A DNA stretch of 64,000 bases. Source: an uncultured Bacteroidota bacterium (GTDB lineage: Bacteria > Bacteroidota > Bacteroidia > Chitinophagales > Chitinophagaceae). The first letter of the stretch is position 1, and each line of letters opens with the position of its first letter. Positions 52,025 to 60,738 of the stretch are shown here, piece by piece. The notes under the pieces were generated by a model. The model had not been told where the DNA came from. It saw only the letters and a list, made by a program, of their open reading frames with translations, and searched no databases. A program made the translations under genes and the position numbers. The stretch is taken from positions 1 through 64,000 of the forward strand of contig CAIVKC010000034.1 in assembly GCA_903906365.1 (NCBI GenBank), given 5' to 3'.

Positions 52025-52079
52025 AATTGGTTAATTTTATTTGTTTCAAAACAACTTAGTAGATAAAAAATATATAGTT

Positions 52080-52346
52080 ATGAAAAGCGAAGAATACGAC
52101 ATTGATATAATTACGAAATGGGTATTTGCATATTATGCAGGATATGAACGTTACATGCAAAAGCATCATTTGAAATTGTATAATCATTTCTATATGAATA
52201 TTCATCCGCCTCAAAAAATTGGTGGTGGTATTGGTATTATGCAAGGGAAAATACATAGTGATGAAGATTATAAAGAGATAATGAGAATTACGAATGAGTT
52301 TTGTAATCAGTATGAGAATCCAATAAACTTTCCAAAGGAGTTTTAA
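52080..52346 (+). CDS. Hypothetical passenger protein
   Basis: 88-aa ORF MKSEEYDIDIITKWVFAYYAGYERYMQKHHLKL...; internal ATG preferred over listed 52041. Confidence 0.5.
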   Translation: MKSEEYDIDIITKWVFAYYAGYERYMQKHHLKLYNHFYMNIHPPQKIGGGIGIMQGKIHSDEDYKEIMRITNEFCNQYENPINFPKEF

Positions 52347-52542
52347 AGAATGGCTGAACATATTGTATTGCAGCAAGCAAACAATATTTGGTTGTTATCA
52401 TTATCTTTTCTTCGTCATTAATTGAGTAACGAATGTTTACAAGTGAGGTATTGCAAACAATATCAACAATATGAGCATTTTTAAACTCAATTAATAAATC
52501 TTCAAACCTTGTACATTCTTTAGATATAGTTGCCCGTTCCAT
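52288..52542 (-). CDS. Hypothetical passenger ORF whose ATG lies in the target-site duplication
   Basis: MERATISKECTRFEDLLIEFKNAHIVDIVCNTSLVNIRYSINDEEKIMITTKYCLLAAIQYVQPFF...; CAT at 52540-52542 is the end of TSD CGTTCCAT. Confidence 0.4.
   Translation of the reverse strand: MERATISKECTRFEDLLIEFKNAHIVDIVCNTSLVNIRYSINDEEKIMITTKYCLLAAIQYVQPFFKTPLESLLDSHTDYKTHS
52508..52534 (-). repeat. Right terminal inverted repeat of the IS1595 element
   Basis: See element; flanked outside by TSD CGTTCCAT. Confidence 0.88.
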
Positions 52543-52666
52543 AATTGTAGTCGGCATTGGCGGGCGGGTGGGGTGGTGGGCAAGGCTCCCGGGTCCTGAT
52601 TCGTTCCAGATCCGGCAGGTAATCCGTAAAGAATGTAATAACTTCACCAGCATTAAAGATCTGCAT

Positions 52667-53005
52667 ATGAAAAGGTATTGCCTTGCCCTGGATCTCAAAG
52701 ATGATCCCGCCCTCATTGAAGAATATGAATCCATTCACCGCCAGGTATGGCCTGAAAATATCAAAGGCATCCTGGATGCCGGTATAACCGTGATGGATAT
52801 CTACCGAACGGGTAACCGGCTGTTTATGATTATGGAAGTGGATGAGACTTTTTCCTTTGAAAAGAAAGCCGCCGCCGATTCCGCCAATGCTTCGGTTCAG
52901 CAGTGGGAGGAATTAATGTGGAAATTCCAGCAGCCCCTGCCCTGGGCCCGGCCCGGTGAAAAATGGGTGGTGATGGAACAGATCTTTTCCCTTCCCCATG
53001 AATAG
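52667..53005 (+). CDS. L-rhamnose mutarotase
   Basis: MKRYCLALDLKDDPALIEEYESIHRQVWPENIKGILDAGITVMDIYRTGNRLFMIMEV, family signature; ATG at 52667. Confidence 0.9.
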   Translation: MKRYCLALDLKDDPALIEEYESIHRQVWPENIKGILDAGITVMDIYRTGNRLFMIMEVDETFSFEKKAAADSANASVQQWEELMWKFQQPLPWARPGEKWVVMEQIFSLPHE

Positions 53006-53061
53006 GCCCCGGGTTAGGCTGGTGCCGCTCTTATTGAACATTTTAAAATCATGACCAATTT

Positions 53062-53895
53062 ATGCATGAACAAAGCATCGATGCCCATGTGCATTTCTGG
53101 AAATACAACCGGCAAAGGGATGGTTGGATTACCGACCATATGAAGATCCTGCAGAAGGATTACCTGCCCGAGCACCTGGCCCCGACCCTGAAACGCAACG
53201 GGATCGACGGATGCGTTGCCGTGCAGGCCGACCAATCGGAATTGGAAACCCTGTTCCTGGTTGAACTGGCCAGGACCCATCCCATCATCCGGGGAGTGGT
53301 CGGCTGGGTGGACCTGCAATCGGAGGGTTTGGAACAGCGGCTGGAATATTTTAAGCAATTCCCCGTTATTCGCGGCTACCGGCATATTGTACAGGCAGAG
53401 CCGGTGGATTTTATGCATGGGACCGCCTTCAGGCGGGGGATCAGTCTGTTGAGTAAATTTGACTATACCTATGATATCCTGATCTATCCCTCCCAGCTGG
53501 AGGCGGCCCTCTCCCTGGTGGAAGCATTTCCCGATCAGCCCTTTGTTATCGACCATTGCGCCAAACCGCTGATCAGGACAGGGGAAATGGAAAACTGGAA
53601 GACCCTCATCACCCGGATTGCCCTCCATGACAATGTTTGCTGTAAGGTCTCGGGACTGTTTACCGAAGCAGACTGGGCGGAATGGAGCCCGGCCGATTTC
53701 TATCCCTACCTGGACGTGATTTTCAAAGCTTTCGGTACAGACCGGCTCCTGTTTGGCAGTGACCATCCCGTTATCCTGCTGGCGGGTATGTATGTGCAGT
53801 GGAAAAGTATGCTGGAAAAATACATGGAGTCCTTCAGTACGGAGGAGAAAAATAAGGTATTCGGGGGAAACGCGACCCGTTTTTACCGTTTGTAG
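53062..53895 (+). CDS. Amidohydrolase (sugar lactonase-type, e.g. L-fuconolactonase-like)
   Basis: IDAHVHFWKYNRQRDGWI, VIDHCAKP, LLFGSDHPV. Confidence 0.88.
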   Translation: MHEQSIDAHVHFWKYNRQRDGWITDHMKILQKDYLPEHLAPTLKRNGIDGCVAVQADQSELETLFLVELARTHPIIRGVVGWVDLQSEGLEQRLEYFKQFPVIRGYRHIVQAEPVDFMHGTAFRRGISLLSKFDYTYDILIYPSQLEAALSLVEAFPDQPFVIDHCAKPLIRTGEMENWKTLITRIALHDNVCCKVSGLFTEADWAEWSPADFYPYLDVIFKAFGTDRLLFGSDHPVILLAGMYVQWKSMLEKYMESFSTEEKNKVFGGNATRFYRL

Positions 53896-53924
53896 TAGTA
53901 TAAAGTAGATGGGCCATCCTTATT

Positions 53925-54332
53925 TTAATCGGTCATAAAATCGCCCAGATCCCTGCGTTGTTTTTTGGTGGGTCTGCCCACTTTGCTCATCCTTTTACCG
54001 GTATTGAAACTCGAAGACAGGAACTGTACCCGGTCGAGTTCCTCCGGCGGGGTGATGTCCTGGTAACACTGGATGGCTTCCGAAAACTGGACGCGCTGGT
54101 GGAGCAGCCGGGTTACCAGGATCCGCCAACGCTTTTTCTCCGTTTTGACCTCATATTCATCCCCGAGCGCCACGGTCCTGGATGCTTTGACAGGGTCTCC
54201 CTTCCATTTCACCTTGCCTTTGTCGCAGGCGTCGCCCGCCTGGGAGCGGGTTTTAAAAAGCCGGATTGCCCAGAGGTATTTATCGATTCTTAATTTTTCG
54301 GGTTCGCTCATGGGAGGGAAGGTTTTTTTCAA
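53925..54332 (-). CDS. S4-domain RNA-binding protein (Hsp15-like)
   Basis: LRIDKYLWAIRLFKTRSQAGDACDKGKVKWKGDPVKASRTVALGDEYEV. Confidence 0.9.
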   Translation of the reverse strand: MKKTFPPMSEPEKLRIDKYLWAIRLFKTRSQAGDACDKGKVKWKGDPVKASRTVALGDEYEVKTEKKRWRILVTRLLHQRVQFSEAIQCYQDITPPEELDRVQFLSSSFNTGKRMSKVGRPTKKQRRDLGDFMTD

Positions 54333-54355
54333 CCCGCCTCATTTCCCCCTTCAGC

Positions 54356-55732
54356 CTAGTCTTTGTTTACCAGGTCTGCAAAATAGCGGTGGAAATAAGG
54401 TATGGTTTCTATGCCTTTGTAAAAATTGGCCAGGTCGAATTTTTCATTGGGGGAATGCAGGTTGTCACTGTCCAGCCCAAATCCCATGAAAACGATTTTC
54501 AGGCCCAGCTCTTTTTCGAACAGGGAACAGATGGGTATACTGCCACCGCCGCGCACCGGGATGGGTTTTTTATGGAAGGTGGCTTCAATGGCCGCGGCAG
54601 CAGCCTGATAGGCCTTGGAATCAAGGGGTGTCATATAAGGCTCCCCTCCGTGGTGCTCCTGTGCATGCACGGTCACCCCGGGCGGGGCGATCCGGCGAAA
54701 ATGGTTCAGGAGCAGCTCGGTTACCTTCCTGGAAGATTGGTTGGGTACCAGGCGTGCTGAAATTTTGGCAAAAGCCTTAGAGGGCAGTACGGTCTTGGCG
54801 CCCTCACCGGTATAACCGCCCCATATACCATTGACCTCCAGGGTAGGTCTTATGCCGGTTCTCTCTGCGGTGGTATATCCTTTTTCTCCCCATAATTCAC
54901 TGATGCCCAGGTCCTGTTTGTAGGCTTCTTCACTGAATGGGGCCTCTGCCATCAGCATTCTTTCCTGCGGGGATACTTCCAGGACATCCTCATAGAAGCC
55001 GGGAATGGTGATGTGGTTATTTTCATCATGGCAGGTAGCGATCATCCTGGCCAGCATCGTAGCCGGGTTGGCTACCGCTCCCCCGTAAACGCCACTGTGC
55101 AGGTCCCTGTTGGGCCCCGTGACTTCCACTTCTATATAGGAGAGTCCGCGTACCCCAATATCAATGGAGGGGTTTTCCAGGCTGATCATGGAAGTGTCAC
55201 TGATCAAAATGACGTCGGCTTTGAGCAAATCCTTGTGGGCGGACACAAAAAGGGCCAGGTTGGGGGAACCGATTTCTTCTTCGCCTTCTATGAGGAATTT
55301 GATGTTGGTGCACAGGGTGTTGGTCCTGAACATCATCTCCAGGGCCTTGACGTGCATATAGAACTGCCCTTTGTCGTCAGCGGAACCCCGGGCAAATATC
55401 TTCCCGTCCCGGATGACCGGATCGAAGGGGCCGCTGTTCCACAACCCGAGGGGATCGGCTGGCTGTACATCGTAATGACCATAGACCAGCACGGTAGGCA
55501 ATCCGGGGCCTGCCATCTTTTCCCCGTATACGATGGGGTGACCCTGGGTAGCAAATATCTCCGCCTTGTCTGCACCGGCATCCAGCAGGCTTTGCGCAAC
55601 GGCCTGCGCGCAGACCTGCATGTCCGCTTTGTTTTCGGTTTTGGCAGAGATGGAAGGGATGCGCAGCAGGGCCATTAATTCCTCCAGAAACCTGTCCTTA
55701 TTTTTTTCCTGATAATCTGTCCAAGCATTCAT
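54356..55732 (-). CDS. M20 family dipeptidase
   Basis: VYGHYDVQPADPLGLWNSGPFDP, RGSADDKGQFYMHVKA, EGEEEIGSPNL. Confidence 0.94.
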   Translation of the reverse strand: MNAWTDYQEKNKDRFLEELMALLRIPSISAKTENKADMQVCAQAVAQSLLDAGADKAEIFATQGHPIVYGEKMAGPGLPTVLVYGHYDVQPADPLGLWNSGPFDPVIRDGKIFARGSADDKGQFYMHVKALEMMFRTNTLCTNIKFLIEGEEEIGSPNLALFVSAHKDLLKADVILISDTSMISLENPSIDIGVRGLSYIEVEVTGPNRDLHSGVYGGAVANPATMLARMIATCHDENNHITIPGFYEDVLEVSPQERMLMAEAPFSEEAYKQDLGISELWGEKGYTTAERTGIRPTLEVNGIWGGYTGEGAKTVLPSKAFAKISARLVPNQSSRKVTELLLNHFRRIAPPGVTVHAQEHHGGEPYMTPLDSKAYQAAAAAIEATFHKKPIPVRGGGSIPICSLFEKELGLKIVFMGFGLDSDNLHSPNEKFDLANFYKGIETIPYFHRYFADLVNKD

Positions 55733-55803
55733 AGCGTCTGATATTTGAAGGAAATCCTTTTTTTAAAGGAACGAATATAAGGGGTTTTGCAATAAGTGGG
55801 TGT

Positions 55804-56826
55804 TTATGAGGAGGTCTCCGCCCGGTGTTTGGTGTTTGGCTGTATGTTTTTCAGGGTCCATCGGATCTTTTTTACCAGGGGGGTCCGCCTGACCCGGCAG
55901 TCTTTTTTAAGGCAGATACCGCAGGAAAAATCCAGACAGGCATCAGAGTGGACAAATAATTCCATGGTTTCCCCGAATTCCTTTCTGATCAGATGGCTGA
56001 GCGCCTCTATTTCCAGATGGGCCTCCACTACATTGAGGTACCAGGGTATGGTCAGGTGGCAGTCCAGGTGCAGCAGGCCCCCGTATTTAATGATCCGCAG
56101 GTTGTGAATATCCACCCAGTTTTCCCGCCGGTTTTCATCCAGGAAAAGGACCATCCTTCCCAGTAACTTTTCATCCGTTTCGTCCATGATGCCCGCCAGG
56201 GAGGCCCGCAGGATGCGGTAGCCGGTGAAGATGATGAATAGAGCCAGCAGAATGGAAACCGCGCTGTCCATCCAGACCATTTTGGTAAAGTAGATCAGCA
56301 CCAGCGCAACTGCAATGCCCAGGGTGGAGTACGTATCGGAGTGGAGGTGTTTGCCGCTTGCAATCAGGGCCAGGGAACTGTTTTTGCGTCCCCTTCGAAT
56401 GGCGATGTATCCAACCATAAAATTGACCAGTCCCGTTATGGCTATGAGCAGGATTCCAAAGTCCAGCTTCCTGATTTGATGGGGATGTATGAGATTGACA
56501 ATGGCCTCGTAAATAATAATAAAGCCTGCCATGCTGACCAGGGATCCCTCCACGGCGGCGGAAATGAATTCCGCTTTGCCATGGCCGTAGGGATGATCCT
56601 CGTCCCTAGGCTTGGCTGCAATGTAGAGGCTGTACAGGCCGATAAAGCCTGCCAGCACATTCACGCAGCTTTCCAGGGCATCGGTCAGGATGGCAACCGA
56701 ATGGGTCAGGTAAAATGCGATGACTTTGACTACAAACAACAACAGTGCGGTGATTACAACCCATTGCTGGACGAGGATGTTTTCCCGGCTCTTTTCCAAG
56801 CTGCAAATTTGGGCAAAAGTAGGCAA
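55804..56826 (-). CDS. Cation diffusion facilitator family transporter
   Basis: AILTDALESCVNVLAGFIGL, DEDHPYGHGKAEFISA, SGKHLHSDTYSTLGI. Confidence 0.93.
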   Translation of the reverse strand: MPTFAQICSLEKSRENILVQQWVVITALLLFVVKVIAFYLTHSVAILTDALESCVNVLAGFIGLYSLYIAAKPRDEDHPYGHGKAEFISAAVEGSLVSMAGFIIIYEAIVNLIHPHQIRKLDFGILLIAITGLVNFMVGYIAIRRGRKNSSLALIASGKHLHSDTYSTLGIAVALVLIYFTKMVWMDSAVSILLALFIIFTGYRILRASLAGIMDETDEKLLGRMVLFLDENRRENWVDIHNLRIIKYGGLLHLDCHLTIPWYLNVVEAHLEIEALSHLIRKEFGETMELFVHSDACLDFSCGICLKKDCRVRRTPLVKKIRWTLKNIQPNTKHRAETSS

Positions 56827-56852
56827 AAAACGACAGGGTGGCTTCCCCTTTG

Positions 56853-58292
56853 TCAGGGCTTAGCCTGCTGGTTATTTTTTCCCTTCAGGGACCTGAACCG
56901 CCTGAGCAGCCGAAAATAAAATTCGCGGTTGAACAGCTGGGAGTCGTTTAAGGCCTTATAGGTCAAAAACAGCCCGATGGGCAGCAGCACAAAAGTCGCC
57001 ATCCATTTTCCCGCCACGGGTACCATGACTTCCTGCTTGACGAATTTCTCGCCGAAATTGTTGAGCAAAAAAAAGATGACAAAAAAGATGACGGCGAAAA
57101 TAACGGGCAGGCCGATGCCTCCCTTTCGGATGATGGACCCCAGGGGTGCCCCGATTAAAAACAGCACCAGGCAGGCAAGAGACATGGTGATTTTATCATG
57201 CCAGGCGATCAGGTGCAGCCGGAGGTCCTTTTGTTCATTTTCATACATGATGGCAGAGGTCTCCTGGTTGGCCCGGGCGCTGTTGATGGTGGAAACGGCC
57301 CTTTCAAAGACGGTGCTTTTCACACTGTCGGGAAGCAGGCTCAAAAAGCTGGTGGTCTTGGCCGTTACAGGGGTTTTCACTTCTTTCCAACCGCTGTCCA
57401 TGGTCTTGTAAAAATTAATGAAGCTCTTCAGGTTATTCTCTGCTTTTCGGCGGTATTCCACGCCCGCCCTCTTCAGCGAATCTATGCTGTAGGATAACTG
57501 GCGCATATTGAGCATCTGGTAACTGTTTTTAAACTGGCTGTCATCGGTTTTATTGAGTTTGAATGAACTCAGGTCCAGTGTTTTTTTATATTCCTTGAAT
57601 CCGATGCGCCTCAGTTCGGTATTGGTGGTAAAGTGCATCCCCCTTTCCTGGTAGATCCATCCGTTCTCCAGGTTAAATTCCAGCAGGTTGTTGGGGGTTA
57701 CCGACATCTTCCCTTTTTCGGCGATGATGATGTCATCCTGCAGTCCGCTGTTGGTTTCATAAATAATCACGTTGCGAATGGTGGAGCCATCCTTTTCCTT
57801 TTTGCCGATTTTTATAACATAGCCGTCAATCTTATCGTAAAATACGCCTTCCTTGATATCAAAGGCGGGCTTTGCCACGATGATATCGTATTTGAGGGTT
57901 TGCATCTTCAACTGGGCTACGGGAATGATGTAGTTGTTGAATAAAAAAGCGACACCGCAGATCAGCAGGCTGACCACAAAGAGGGGGCGCATGAAGCGGA
58001 GCAGGGAGATGCCGGCCGATTTGATGGCCACCAGTTCAAAAGTCTCCCCGAGGTTGCCAAAGGTCATGATCGAGGAAAGCAGCACCGCGAGGGGAAGGGC
58101 CAGGGGAACCAGGGTGGCACATACATAGCTGACGAACCTGCCGATGGTCATAAAGTCAAGTCCTTTGCCCACCACATCATCGATGTATAGCCAGAAGAAC
58201 TGCAGTACCAGCACGAAAAGCGTAATGAAAAATGTAGCTATAAAAGGTCCGATGAATGAGCGGATGATCAGCTTGTCCAGTTTTTTTATCAC
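56853..58292 (-). CDS. LptF/LptG family permease (YjgP/YjgQ)
   Basis: KKLDKLIIRSFIGPFIATFFITLFVLVLQFFWLYIDDVVGKG; GTG at 58292 preferred, the listed 58403 start would overlap the divergent gene at 58331. Confidence 0.9.
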   Translation of the reverse strand: MIKKLDKLIIRSFIGPFIATFFITLFVLVLQFFWLYIDDVVGKGLDFMTIGRFVSYVCATLVPLALPLAVLLSSIMTFGNLGETFELVAIKSAGISLLRFMRPLFVVSLLICGVAFLFNNYIIPVAQLKMQTLKYDIIVAKPAFDIKEGVFYDKIDGYVIKIGKKEKDGSTIRNVIIYETNSGLQDDIIIAEKGKMSVTPNNLLEFNLENGWIYQERGMHFTTNTELRRIGFKEYKKTLDLSSFKLNKTDDSQFKNSYQMLNMRQLSYSIDSLKRAGVEYRRKAENNLKSFINFYKTMDSGWKEVKTPVTAKTTSFLSLLPDSVKSTVFERAVSTINSARANQETSAIMYENEQKDLRLHLIAWHDKITMSLACLVLFLIGAPLGSIIRKGGIGLPVIFAVIFFVIFFLLNNFGEKFVKQEVMVPVAGKWMATFVLLPIGLFLTYKALNDSQLFNREFYFRLLRRFRSLKGKNNQQAKP

Positions 58293-58330
58293 GTGTGGAT
58301 ACTTTCTGAAATGATAAATACCTTTATTGA

Positions 58331-58936
58331 ATGAATGAGGCAAAAATACAGCTTTCGGCAGAGGAATTGCAATTGGTGCAGGATACCACCTGGGTTTTAA
58401 CAAAGAATAGGATTATCCAGAAGGCCTATGTTCTTTTGGGAAATCTCTCCCAAAGACTGCAGGAGGTATTGGCATCCCGCGGTCTTCCCGAAGCGCTCGC
58501 TGCCTTCAGCCCCAAGATTTCCAGGGGTGAAAATTACAAGGGGCTTCCTTATCTGGTGCTGGACTATCCGAGGATTTTCGCAAGACAGGATGTCTTTGCC
58601 ATTCGAACCATGATGTGGTGGGGAAATTATTTTACGGTAACCCTGCAGTTAAAAGGCCCCAGCCTGGAGCAATATGGACCCAGGGTGGCTGAACGGGCTC
58701 AAAGGCTCGCCTCTCAGGGGTTTCAACTCTACCGCGGGGAAGGGGAATGGATTCATGAGATGGACGAGGATCATTATATACCGATGCGGGGGCTCAGTGC
58801 CACTGAGGTGCTCAACATAGCCCGGGATCAGGCATTTCTGAAGTGTACTGCAAAGATCGGGCTCAGCCAATGGAATGAATCGGAGAAAAAGCTGGGGGAC
58901 TTCTATGAGGTACTGGCCGATTGCCTGCTGCCTTAA
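58331..58936 (+). CDS. Conserved-looking hypothetical protein
   Basis: 201-aa ORF without recognised family, divergent from LptF/G gene, convergent with START-domain gene. Confidence 0.75.
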   Translation: MNEAKIQLSAEELQLVQDTTWVLTKNRIIQKAYVLLGNLSQRLQEVLASRGLPEALAAFSPKISRGENYKGLPYLVLDYPRIFARQDVFAIRTMMWWGNYFTVTLQLKGPSLEQYGPRVAERAQRLASQGFQLYRGEGEWIHEMDEDHYIPMRGLSATEVLNIARDQAFLKCTAKIGLSQWNESEKKLGDFYEVLADCLLP

Positions 58937-59316
58937 TTGCCCAGGCGGTAAAAGAGATCCTTTACCTGGGAACCCCATAGCTGGCTCTGGTCCTTAATTT
59001 CTTTTTTATCGGCAAAATCCTTGATCACCAAAATGGTCTGGTTGGTTACTTCGGACTTCTCAATACGGAACTCAAAGAATTCGTCCTTGGGGGCATGGGC
59101 CCAGTGAAAACGGATGAATTTGGCCTCTTCACTTTCCACTACCTCTGCCTTATCGGTGCTCCCGTTCCAGGAAAAACTGAAAACATTGTCCCTTTCATCC
59201 ACCTTGTCTGCGAACCATTCCTGCAATCCGGCCGGGGTACTTAGGAAATCATATAAGATCGAGGGCGAACATCTTACCGGGTATTCCAACGTAAATAATT
59301 GTTTTTTGCTCATCAA
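58933..59316 (-). CDS. START/AHSA1-like domain protein
   Basis: LEYPVRCSPSILYDFLSTPAGLQEWFADKVDERDNVFSFSWNG. Confidence 0.88.
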   Translation of the reverse strand: MMSKKQLFTLEYPVRCSPSILYDFLSTPAGLQEWFADKVDERDNVFSFSWNGSTDKAEVVESEEAKFIRFHWAHAPKDEFFEFRIEKSEVTNQTILVIKDFADKKEIKDQSQLWGSQVKDLFYRLGN

Positions 59317-59726
59317 CTTATCAATTGTATCATGTTACCAAACATCCCCGGGAATCTTTTGCATCGCCCACAAGCAATCGTAAAATTACCAAGTTAATTT
59401 ACCGCTGCACTTTTGGAGAAAATCGAAAAAGAACAGAAGAACGGTGCAATTATAGAAAAATATTTCAGTTATCAAAATTTTTTTATTATCTTTTTTTGTT
59501 AACGGCGACCCCCGGGATGTTTAATGAATTAAATATAAACGAATTGACAACCAATTATTTATAAAAAAAATATTTTACGCCGGCCACCGAAACGCCTAAA
59601 TTGCTGAGCGTGCAGGGTATTTATTTTATCCAGGCGGGGGATAAGAAAACAACCGTTTATTCGTTTTTTATATGGATATACCAAACGTAAACCTAAACCT
59701 TTAAAAACCCCCAAAAATACCTACCT

Positions 59727-60599
59727 ATGAGTATGCGTCAACTCAAGATCACGAAGAGTATTACCAATCGTGAATCACAGAGCTTGGAAAAATACCTTCA
59801 GGAAATCGGGAAAGTTGAGCTCATTACCCCCGAGGAAGAAGTAAAACTGGCCGTTCGGATCAAACAGGGGGATCAATCAGCCCTGGAAAAATTAACCAAG
59901 GCCAATCTCCGTTTCGTCGTTTCAGTAGCCAAACAATACCAGAACCAGGGTCTTTCCCTGCCCGATCTTATCAACGAAGGCAATCTCGGATTGATCAAGG
60001 CCGCCCAGCGCTTCGATGAGACCAGGGGTTTTAAATTCATTTCCTATGCTGTATGGTGGATCCGGCAGAGTATCCTGCAGTCCCTGGCAGAACAGTCCCG
60101 CATCGTAAGGCTGCCGCTCAACAAGGTCGGTCTGACCAACAGGATACAGAAAGCCTATTCCAAACTGGAACAGGAATTTGAAAGGGAGCCATCCACCGAA
60201 GAACTGGCCGAGATGCTGGAACTGGACGTGGAGGAGGTTTCTTCCACCCTGGGCATTGCTGGCAGGCATGTCAGCGTGGATACCCCGCTGTCAGAGGGAG
60301 AGGATAATACCCTCCTTGATGTCATGGAAAACCCCAATGCCGAAAGGGCGGAAGTCAATATAGAACACAAGGAGTCCCTTAAACAGGAGATAGACCGATC
60401 GATGCAAAGTCTGACTGAGCGCCAAAAAGAGGTGATTTGTTTTTTCTTTGGCATCGGTGTGGATCATCCCATGAGCCTGGAAGACATCGGCGGACGGTTC
60501 AACCTGACCCGGGAGCGTGTCAGACAGATCAAGGACAAAGCCATCACCAAGCTCAGGACCAATTCCCGTTCCCAAAGCCTGCGCTCCTACCTGGGGTAA
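59727..60599 (+). CDS. rpoD: RNA polymerase primary sigma factor (RpoD/SigA)
   Basis: [57 protein letters not shown]; 290 aa. Confidence 0.95.
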   Translation: MSMRQLKITKSITNRESQSLEKYLQEIGKVELITPEEEVKLAVRIKQGDQSALEKLTKANLRFVVSVAKQYQNQGLSLPDLINEGNLGLIKAAQRFDETRGFKFISYAVWWIRQSILQSLAEQSRIVRLPLNKVGLTNRIQKAYSKLEQEFEREPSTEELAEMLELDVEEVSSTLGIAGRHVSVDTPLSEGEDNTLLDVMENPNAERAEVNIEHKESLKQEIDRSMQSLTERQKEVICFFFGIGVDHPMSLEDIGGRFNLTRERVRQIKDKAITKLRTNSRSQSLRSYLG

Positions 60600-60672
60600 A
60601 TTTCTTAACGCTAAACACAAAAGAATATAGAAATCATATTTACTCTTTGTTTTCCTAATTTTGTCATTCCTT

Positions 60673-60709
60673 AAAAGTGAATCTAACTTGCCGTTACATT
60701 CACTTTTTT
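60673..60709 (+). terminator. Hairpin/T-run between rpoD and ffh
   Basis: AAAAGTGAAT N15 ATTCACTTTT TT, 10-bp perfect stem. Confidence 0.55.
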
Positions 60710-60738
60710 AATTTCTGGATAGACAAATATGCAGCATT

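Larger units (their letters stand above)
49898..52534. mobile_element. IS1595-family transposon with passenger genes, complete
   Basis: TIR-L GGCATTCACATATAAACAAGGTACAAG (49898-49924) vs reverse complement of 52508-52534 GGCAACTATATCTAAAGAATGTACAAG, 20/27; 8-bp direct repeats CGTTCCAT at 49890-49897 and 52535-52542; IS1595 transposase inside. Confidence 0.92.

Noticed and set aside
52595-52615. Third TTCGTTCCA-like match near the mutarotase, as an extra TSD
   Set aside because: Not adjacent to a TIR; the exact 8-bp pair at 49890 and 52535 flanks both TIRs, so this is chance.
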